DNA of 64,000 bases, taken from positions 40,381,844 to 40,445,843 of the forward strand of contig CM068370.1 in NCBI GenBank assembly GCA_034769895.1. The letters run 5' to 3'. Of this stretch, positions 56,385-64,000 are shown piece after piece. Each line of letters opens with the position of its first letter. The stretch's first letter is position 1. The translations under genes were made by a program, and so were the position numbers. A model generated the notes under the pieces. It worked only from the letters and a program-made list of their open reading frames with translations, was not told the DNA's origin and did not search any database. The DNA is from Magicicada septendecula. Taxonomy: Eukaryota; Arthropoda; Insecta; Hemiptera; Cicadidae.

Positions 56385-58340
56385 ATCACAGTAAATGTGT
56401 GATCGCAGGGCAAAAATTAGCGTCCCCTAATTGGAAAATACTGCTTACTTTTTTTCAAATATTTGTAACCCTGCAAGTGCCAATAAATATCTTGTTACAG
56501 TATTACTCCAGTTTTGACCAGGATGCCCTTTCGTGAAAACGTGCACTTCTTTTATATGGTTCCTTACATAATAATCTCCAAGAAATTTATTTTAAAAACT
56601 GCCAATTTTATTTGCACATTTCTTAGCGCGGTACCTTCATTATATACAAAGAAAAATTATTTTTTACTTTCTAAATTATAAATACAGAACACATTAACTC
56701 AAAAGCTGTCCGAGGTAGAGTGCCTCCTGTACTGGAATACAGAGTAGTACAGTATTTGATAAAATGCATATTAGTTTGGTATCCAAGTCACGTATGAACA
56801 GTAAATTATTATAAATAAATCACCTTATATCCGTTGTAACGTAACGAAGTCACACGACGGATATAAGGTGATTTATTTATAATAATTTACTAGTATTTGA
56901 TACTATTTTTTTCCTTTTGCACAATAACATCTCTACATCAATACTAACATTCTCTTCCATCATACACAAAGAACAAAATGATAAAATCCATCACCTTCTA
57001 ATTAATATAATTAAACCACTGCTAAAAAGATAGTAGTAAAGAATACTTATAAGCAAAGACAATATTTTAGATTATAAAAGCTGATTTTTTCCTTTAGATT
57101 TCATATTATTGTGGCCAGCAAGTTTTAATAGGTTATTTATTTTGAAAAGACCATAAGTTGAGTTTGGCATGAAAAAGTTATCAGTCCTGGACTCATGACC
57201 TTTACAACCAAACTTAATTTTTTTAAATACAATTTTACTATAGAGATATGGAATTCAGCCTTTGTCATACAAAGAAGTATGTCTACAGGTATATAACAAT
57301 ACTACATAAACTCACTGTATGAAAAAATGTGACTTATGACCTTTAAAGACCTTTTATGACCTTAGGATTCATGATCATAGTAACTGATTCAATTGTGTGT
57401 AATATATTGACCAGGTTTTCATATTAGTGGTAATGTGTGGGTATAATTGCAGAATTGTGTTGTTGTCACAGTAAATATGCGGTCGCAGGGCAAAAATGAG
57501 TGTCCCTTAATTGAAAAATACTGCTTACTTTTTTCAGACTTTTGTAATCCTGAAAGTCCCAATAAATATCTTGGTACAGGACTATTACGGTTTTGGCCAG
57601 GACACCCATCAGTGAAAATGTGCAATTCTTTTATGTTGTTCTTTATATAATAATCTTCAAGAAACTTATTTAAAAAACTGCCAGTTTCTTAGTGATACCT
57701 TCATTATATACAAAGAAAAATTAATACAGAACGCATGAACCTAAATCTGTCCAAGGTAGAAGACTTGTACTGGAATACAGGGTAGTATTTGAATTTTTTG
57801 TTCTCTTTTGCTTAGTATCATCTTTACTTCAATATTAACATTCCCTTCCATCATACACAATGAACAAAATGATAAAATCTGTCACCTTATAATTAGTATA
57901 ATAAACCACTGCTAAAAAGATAGTATAGAATACTTATAAGCAGACAATATTTTAGGTTATAAAAGCTGACTTTTGCTTTAGATTTCATGTTATTGTGCTC
58001 AGAAAGTAAAATTATTAGGCTATTTATTTTGAAAGACCATGGGTTGAGTTTGGCATGAAAAAGTCATCAGTTCTGGACCATGACCTTTTCAACCAAACTT
58101 ATTTTTTTAAATATACAACATTTTACTGTAGAGACATGGGACTCTTGCCTTTGTCATACAAAATTATGTGTCTACAGGCATATAACCATACTACATAAAC
58201 TCATTTTATGAAAAAATGTGATTCATAACCTTTTATGACCTTGTGACTCATAGTATAGTAACTGATTCAATTGTGTGTAATATGTTGACCATGTATTGAT
58301 ATAAGTGGTAATGTGTGGGTATAATTGCAAAGTTGTATTC
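56385..58340 (+). repeat. Diverged tandem duplication, two units of about 0.9-1.1 kb
   Basis: 56390-57460 and 57469-58340 align along their length: gcagggcaaaaat, ccaataaatatctt(g), and later ggtaatgtgtgggtataatt. Many substitutions and small indels, so old. No coding frame in either unit. Confidence 0.75.
56761..56891. mobile_element. 131-bp insertion with a perfect 35-bp hairpin
   Basis: Present in the first tandem unit, absent from the second. Flanked by a 10-bp direct repeat AGTATTTGAT (56751-56760, 56892-56901). 56800-56834 and 56857-56891 are exact reverse complements of 35 bases around a 22-base loop. Likely a foldback or MITE-type insertion; superfamily unknown. Confidence 0.7.
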
Positions 58341-58700
58341 ATAGAAAAGAAACATTAGTTGAACTCACAGTTCTGCTGTAGCTCAAGTCCATTTATTTAT
58401 AAATTGTCTGATGTGTGAACATTCTCAGCAACCTTGAGAATTGCATTACTTTAACAAGGCTTTTAAACGATACATCAATATGTGATTATTAGTGCCTGTA
58501 ATAGTTGTTACTACGGTGCACTTTTAAAACACCCATAAACTAACAAAGAAACTTAATTTGCCTTCACCCAAGGATTTCTGTTGTAATAGTGTGTTAGTGA
58601 GTCTCATTTTTTGTTTATTTGCATCAAGGTTAACCAACTAAGTGTTTCATACTTGTAACAACTTGTGTTTCAAGGTTGTAACTTGTAATAGATGAAATAC
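58341..58700. other. Intron sequence, nothing recognised
   Basis: AT-rich stretch between the tandem duplication and the next Penelope cluster. Confidence 0.5.
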
Positions 58701-59556
58701 AATATCACAATATTAATTGATGACTCGTTGGGCACTTGGTGAAACATATTAATACAAAGGTTTTGTAAAATATGTAAAAAATACTTGGTACGTTTCGCAG
58801 ATTTTATTTAACTCTGAATGCAAAATATAAAATCATCTGAACTAAATATAATCTGAATGCAAAATATAAAATAAACTAAACTAAATAACAGCTTTTAATA
58901 AAGGGGATACACAGAATTCAATTTGTGCATTTGTTAAATTTTTGTTATTTTTTATTGCTTTTTTTAATTTCTAGAATTTCTAACAAATCCATTTTTTTAC
59001 CTTTTTGTATGTTGTGGAATAGTGATGTTTTTTGTTTCTATGAAGTGATTTTTGTGTTGTAAACAATGATCTGCAAAACCTGTATTGGTTAAAATCACCT
59101 TCTTATGTTCAGAAATGCGATGTTTCATAGCATGGCCACATTGTCCGATATATATAGCATGGCATTTATATGATTTAACAAATGAATAAAACTGAATTCT
59201 GTGTCTCCCCTTTATTAAAAGCTGTTATTTAGTTTAGTTAATTTTATATTTTGCATTCAGATTATATTTAGTTCAGTTAATTTTATATTTTACATTCAGA
59301 TTATATTTAGTTTTTAAAGACACCAGACCTTTTCTTGGCTCTTGCACCCCCCTCTTCATCTCAACACCCTCACAGATGTTCCAATTACACGCCCTAACAG
59401 ATGGTCACCACCACCACCTTTACTCACATCCTGTGTTTAGGTTTTAATTCATTCGCCTCTTTGACAATGGCTTAGGTAATCGAAACAGCTGTGAGAGTTA
59501 AATAAAATGTGTGAAACGTACCAAGTGTTTTTATATATTTTACAAAACCTTTGAAA
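58701..59556. mobile_element. Penelope-like remnant, minus copy joined to plus tail
   Basis: A minus-oriented tail (58702-58812) and body with GIY-YIG codons (about 58975-59160, homologous to 32598-32798) are followed from about 59160 by a plus-oriented copy lacking the GIY-YIG part, with the same tail ending at 59556. Truncated and non-coding. It ends about 110 bp before the ZMYND8-like exon D. Confidence 0.7.
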
Positions 59557-59664
59557 TACAATATTTATCATTACAGATAATTAAGGCGATGGGGCAGTAG
59601 AATTATGTGTAATTTTTAGCAATTCTTTAATCAGTGTTTAATTTAATAATTGTTGTTATTATAG

Positions 59665-59861
59665 ATTTAGTAATGATGGAAATGAGAGCGAGTTTGGAAT
59701 CTGAAAAACAGAGAGTGCTTCTAGAAATAAAACATAAATACGAAGTAGAGAAAGAAGCAGCAATTCAGGAGACAAAACGCAAACAGTGGTGTGCGTATTG
59801 TAGGAAAGAAGCTCAATTATACTGCTGTTGGAACACGGCATACTGCAGCTATCCATGTCAG
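59665..59861 (+). CDS. ZMYND8: ZMYND8-like gene, exon D (coiled coil end and MYND start)
   Basis: The acceptor is ttattatag before 59665, the donor CAG|GTAAGA at 59861/59862. The first two bases complete the codon split from exon C. Encodes DLVMMEMRASLESEKQRVL, a charged helix, then KRKQWCAYCRKEAQLYCCWN and TAYCSYPCQ. These are the zinc ligands of a MYND finger (CxxC, then CC, C, C). The KQWCA.C.KEA..YCCWNT.YC.YPCQ pattern is the ZMYND8/PRKCBP1 form from memory; ZMYND11 is a close alternative. MYND domains bind proline-rich partners of co-repressor complexes. The last ligands must lie in a later exon outside or unseen in this window. Confidence 0.9.
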
Positions 59862-59884
59862 GTAAGAATATTGACTCAGGTACA

Positions 59885-60700
59885 GTGAAACCTCACTTCT
59901 TATGTTGTCAGTCCTAAGATTGGTTTGCACCAGTCTTCCATTGAGATAGATCTTGTGCTTTTCTCTTCATTTCCTCATAAGTTTCACAATTTACATCCTC
60001 CATAATTTGCTTTATATACTGCAGCCTTGGTCTTCCATTATATCCTTTACCTTCCATTGTTCCCTCCATTACCAATTTTAGTAGTCCTTCATGCCGGAGT
60101 GTATGTCCAATAAGTTCTACCTTCTAATTATGTTTTTCAACAAACACCTCTTATTCTCTTCACCTCTCTTTTCTTATACCTCTTATTCTGTTCAGCATGT
60201 CTTCATTTGTAATTTTTTTCAAACCATTTTATTTTTAGCATCTTGCGGTAACACCATATCTCAGAGCTGTCAAGTTTCCTTTTTTCCTTCCTTGGACCTA
60301 TTGTCCAAGAGTCCCAACCATACATGGCAGTGCTCCACATAAAACTCATTAGGAAACGCGCTTCCTTGTTTTAAGGGAGATGGTACTTGTTGTTAGTATT
60401 CTCCATTTTTTGTTAAAAGCAATCTTAGCCTGGTTTATCCTGCTAACAATCTTTTTTTTTTACTGCTCAAGTATGTAAATTCACTCACATCCAAAAGGGC
60501 TTCTCCTGTTAGTGCAATGTTTAACTTCAAATTTTCTTTTCTTCCACAAATCATAACTATGGTTTTAATCCTATTTATTTTCATATCACATCCTTCAGTC
60601 AATATTTTATCCATACTGTGTAAAAGTTTACTCAGATCCTGCTTATTTTCTGCCACTACAGTAATATCATCAGCAAAATGCATCAGCCTGAGATAATCTC
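59885..60700 (-). pseudogene. LINE reverse-transcriptase relic
   Basis: The minus-strand frame 60683-60435 reads MHFADDITVVAENKQDLSKL, the F/Y-A-D-D RT catalytic motif, then MKINRIKTIVMICG. Downstream toward 59900 runs degraded sequence with AMYGWDSWTIGPRKEKRKL, the usual LINE region after RT. It is an RTE-like pseudogene inside the ZMYND8-like intron, starting some 25 bp from the exon D donor. Confidence 0.75.
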
Positions 60701-61285
60701 TCTTTAGATGGACCCACTAAGAGATCCGATTGTGGACCTATTCCGGAATATTTTACTGAAGATCAACTCATAGAATACTACTAATACTAAGGATGTCCGA
60801 AGACTTGAATGCAGTGGTTTCCAGTTGCCTTCTGCATTCTATGCCATTGACCAACTACTGGTTAATATGCCTTTTGGGGCCATGTCTGACCCCAATGGCA
60901 AGAAAGTGCCCTACTCCTACCCACTCATCCACCTTCCGAAGAAGCTGTTGACACTTGGTAGGATTGGACTCCTTATACCGGAGTCACCCGGTTGTCAGAG
61001 CCCTCCCTCTGTGAGAACAGGCTGCACCACGTGAAGGTAGGAGTTAACATTTGGCAAGGAGAGGCTATGAGAGATGCATCCAAGCCTGCAGCAGCCCTTT
61101 AACTAAACCCTCAGTTGTTAACTAAATTATATTGGAAATCTCAGTTATTTGAGACCAAAATAAAACGCGACACAAATTTACTGCTAATACGGAACCACAA
61201 AACTTCTGTAACGTTTTGTTGCCACGTTACAAATCCAGGGAACCCATCCTAATTGACACCAGCCAATTATATGGGCTGCCTACGT
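60701..61285. other. Unassigned, possibly repetitive sequence
   Basis: GC-richer block (about 60730-61110) with a 69-codon frame (60825-61034) that I do not recognise. Its texture suggests a dispersed repeat, but I cannot place it. Confidence 0.3.
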
Positions 61286-63111
61286 TGTAACGAACTGAAA
61301 TTAAACTCAACACAATTAACAAAATTAATTAAGCTAATTATTAGGAAACAAGGGAAGGTATTTCACTGATTTATGCACTCACTTCAATGTGTAATAAGAT
61401 GACTTCTCTTTATTAACAGATGATATGAAAAGATCCCATAACATAATTAATTACATTAAAATATTCAAAGGGTTTTCTGAAAAACTAGGGATCATAAAGA
61501 TCATGTACTTTTTACCTTGGATCCGAGTTTACTTTAAATATATTGCAAAGACGTCTGAGTATTACTATGTTCATCTAGGTGCTTGCAAGACTTCTTTTAC
61601 CATTTGAAGAATGGTATTATTTACTAAAGAGATTATAATTAACATTTACATATTAACGTTACAACGTATGATATTCAATATTACAGTATACTTTTAGTTG
61701 GTCTCATTTATAGTTTAAAGAAAATTATAGTCTTTGAAAAGTCTCTTTCATCTGTAAGTTATGTCTCAAATATAATTAACTCTCGATAGGCAAGCTATCG
61801 AGTCACCTTTACAATAAGTCGTGGTGTCCTCGTCCTGGGGTGTCACTCTTGGGAATTCTGGAAGTCGGCGTCGTCATCTGGGTCGTGTCTTAGGCGAGTA
61901 CTAGATAGTTGGTTCACTGAGGAGATTGAAGTTATTCTGGTTAAAGTTGGGGTAGATCCACGTAGGTCCTAGTAAGCGTCGTATGGGTCGTATACGTCCA
62001 CATGTGAAGTTTATGCAGGTCACGTCTTCATATGTAAAGTCGTACTGGAATTTACCTCTTGAGGTGAGATGTCATCTTGCTTACGTGGTGTTAGTTGTTT
62101 TCTTTGTTTGACTTATTACATTTCTTAACAAAAGTTTCTACATTTTCTATATTAAAACTTGCTCGCCACGTTTACTAGTGGTAGCTAACAGTTAAGCTTA
62201 AAATTAATCAATGCATTTTTGAAGAGCTCTTGCTCGTAGGTGTGTACGGTCTGACGGCTGCATTGTCACTTTTCTCGATTCGACTGGCACATTACAACGA
62301 AGCGGGGCGAGTACTCCGCGATAATATAGTTCCTATTTTTATTTAAAGTGACATTATTATTACAAGAAAGAACACATTAATTATACATATATAATTTAAG
62401 TGAATTATTTTAACTACTACTCGTGCCTTCAAATTACTAATTACAAACATGATTTTTATACTTTCCTAAGTTACTGACGACTCGCTAAACACTTTGAGTC
62501 CGGAATTAAACAGGTCAACGCATGATGACTTGCAAAAGGGTTAACTGTGATATTAATAGCTTTTTACAATTCGATTTTTTATTAATTGTTTAGTTAGATT
62601 TTCCATTTACATCTCATACTTATTCTGAGTTAGTACTGGGCCTTTAGGTTTAGTAGTGCGATTTAAAGGTACTTAATTGCTTTTTAAATTAATTTTTTTT
62701 ATTAAAGATTTTATTATCAATTAAATCATCACATACTCCGCCGCTTAAAATCCACATTAAGAATTTTAGTGAGTATTGGGGACTAATTAAAATTGGGGAC
62801 TTGGAGTATGCTTGGTGTCAATGTGTGAAGTTTAATTTTACTACACGGTTTGTTTTCTCTATCTCTCTTAAATGATCTTGTTCTCATTCGTAAAATTCCC
62901 TTTATCTCGTTTCTTAAAGTGCTAACTTAACTTTTAATTCTTAATACTAATTTCCCTAATTTTCCGTAACTCACAATATCGTGGCCCGACTGACATCGGC
63001 TTACTCTAACTACACAAGTTAGCTTTCAGCACTCTTTAATGATTATTTTGGCACCTTTCTGCCCCATCATTACCCTTTTCAGTCGGCACCGTTGTGACCT
63101 GTTACGTTACA
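61286..63111. repeat. Possible LTR (unpaired)
   Basis: Starts TGTAACGAACTG and ends ACGTTACA, giving TG..CA ends with a short inverted terminus (TGTAACG/CGTTACA). No matching 4-5 bp duplication (flanks acgt and tata) and no partner in the window. Coding frames inside are not credible. Confidence 0.3.
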
Positions 63112-64000
63112 TATATATAATCCTTAATTATATATCATAAAATTACCTCTAATATAATCTAAAGCGGATCCCATACTCCACTTTAGATTATTGCTAATCC
63201 TAATATCTTATGCTACTGAGAGAAGCGGAATTTCACGAAGATAATTCTTATTATCTCTTTAACAATACTTGAACAAACTATGCGGAAGGGGAGACACTTT
63301 ACACAATGCATTGTAATACACACTAGGGAGGTTTTCAATTGTTTACATAAGCACCAGTTCATCACAATAGAGGGAGAATGGCTGCTTACTACATTTTTCA
63401 ACACGCTTTATTTCCTCGAACAGGCCATGACCGGGTGTTTACAATATGCAACTATACTTGTATTATTATTTTCTTTTCCCTTATTTACTGCTACACTTTA
63501 CACAAATTTAGTTTAAATTAAGAATTATTCAGCCTTATTATTTAATGCAATTATTATTCACTTATTATTACTTTCTTTTGGTTTTCTTTCTAAGAAGCTT
63601 ACCTTTTTCTTTTAATTTATTCATTATTTACTTTGGGGGCGAATTTAAGAAACTTACTTAGAACTATTTCCCATTTAATTACCATATTTATTTAGCACAC
63701 TTTATCTACTTCGTTTTCAGTTTTATGCTCAGTTTAAAAGTTTACTGTTTTGGGGCATGGGGTTTAACACTTTATCTAACAATGGGGGGTTAACTAGGTC
63801 ATTTATTTATTTGAAATTTAAGTCACTATATTATTTAATTGTCGTCACGGTGAAAATACTTGCTCTACTATACTATACACAATTACATAGACAAGCTGCA
63901 TTCTTGGGTAAATCATTTGCATAATTCTCGAGAGAATAATTTCTCTTCTAAGGGAGAGACAGAAATTCCACACACACATATTTCAATGTTAAATCACCGA
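63112..64000. other. AT-rich end of window, no gene seen
   Basis: A small hairpin, AATCTAAAG..CTTTAGATT, lies near 63159-63190. No MYND-completing exon was found here. Confidence 0.4.

Noticed and set aside
59862..64000. Search for the next ZMYND8-like exon (rest of MYND)
   Set aside because: No acceptor followed by a QxHW..H..C-type sequence was found. The exon probably lies beyond the window.

Overview
The window is AT-rich eukaryotic DNA, most likely from an arthropod and probably an insect with a large, transposon-swollen genome. The evidence is long introns with GT/AG borders, plus a mix of Helitrons, Penelope-like elements with GIY-YIG domains, gypsy-type LTR elements with 4-bp target duplications, RTE/jockey-type LINE relics, and piggyBac-, PIF/Harbinger- and DD41D mariner-like DNA elements. 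There are no bacterial operons. The species cannot be named from the sequence.

The one host gene I can support lies on the + strand as four exons: 15181-15279, 17790-20216, 34746-34899 and 59665-59861. Splice phases fit at every junction. The gene encodes the C-terminal half of a ZMYND8-type chromatin protein: a long acidic, disordered region with 12 seven-residue repeats, a coiled coil, and the start of a MYND zinc finger. The PHD, bromo and PWWP domains expected at the N-terminus were not found in the window. The MYND domain is cut at 59861, and its next exon was not found before 64000.

Almost everything else is mobile DNA, much of it nested in the introns. Left end: part of a minus-strand LTR element (1-1566), then a piggyBac-like TTAA element (3174-15106) split by an 11.3-kb LTR element (3750-15070), which itself holds another LTR unit (8037-11164). 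First long intron (20217-34745): a PIF/Harbinger-like element (20380-30987) holds an LTR element (20471-26706, with a Penelope cluster inside its left LTR) and a deleted Helitron (27076-30647). A 0.7-kb-arm inverted repeat around another Penelope remnant follows. Second long intron (34900-59664): a LINE is split by a minus-strand Helitron (37378-55102). That Helitron holds a LINE fragment, a DD41D mariner and an LTR unit (43068-52857), and the LTR unit contains a nearly intact + strand Helitron (43565-50065). The right end holds a LINE relic, a possible LTR and unassigned AT-rich DNA.

Points most worth checking: (1) an LTR family (clearest in two internal domains, with a gag-like N-terminus in a third copy) in which I see only a gag-like minus-strand frame and no pol, with an in-frame 20-residue tandem repeat and a hairpin beside the polypurine tract; (2) two intact and one damaged 43-nt hammerhead-ribozyme motifs in a Penelope cluster; (3) a Helitron with exact ends and only two stop codons in its Rep-helicase gene; (4) long LTR-like units ending in tandem TTACA repeats; (5) a 131-bp insertion that carries a perfect 35-bp hairpin.
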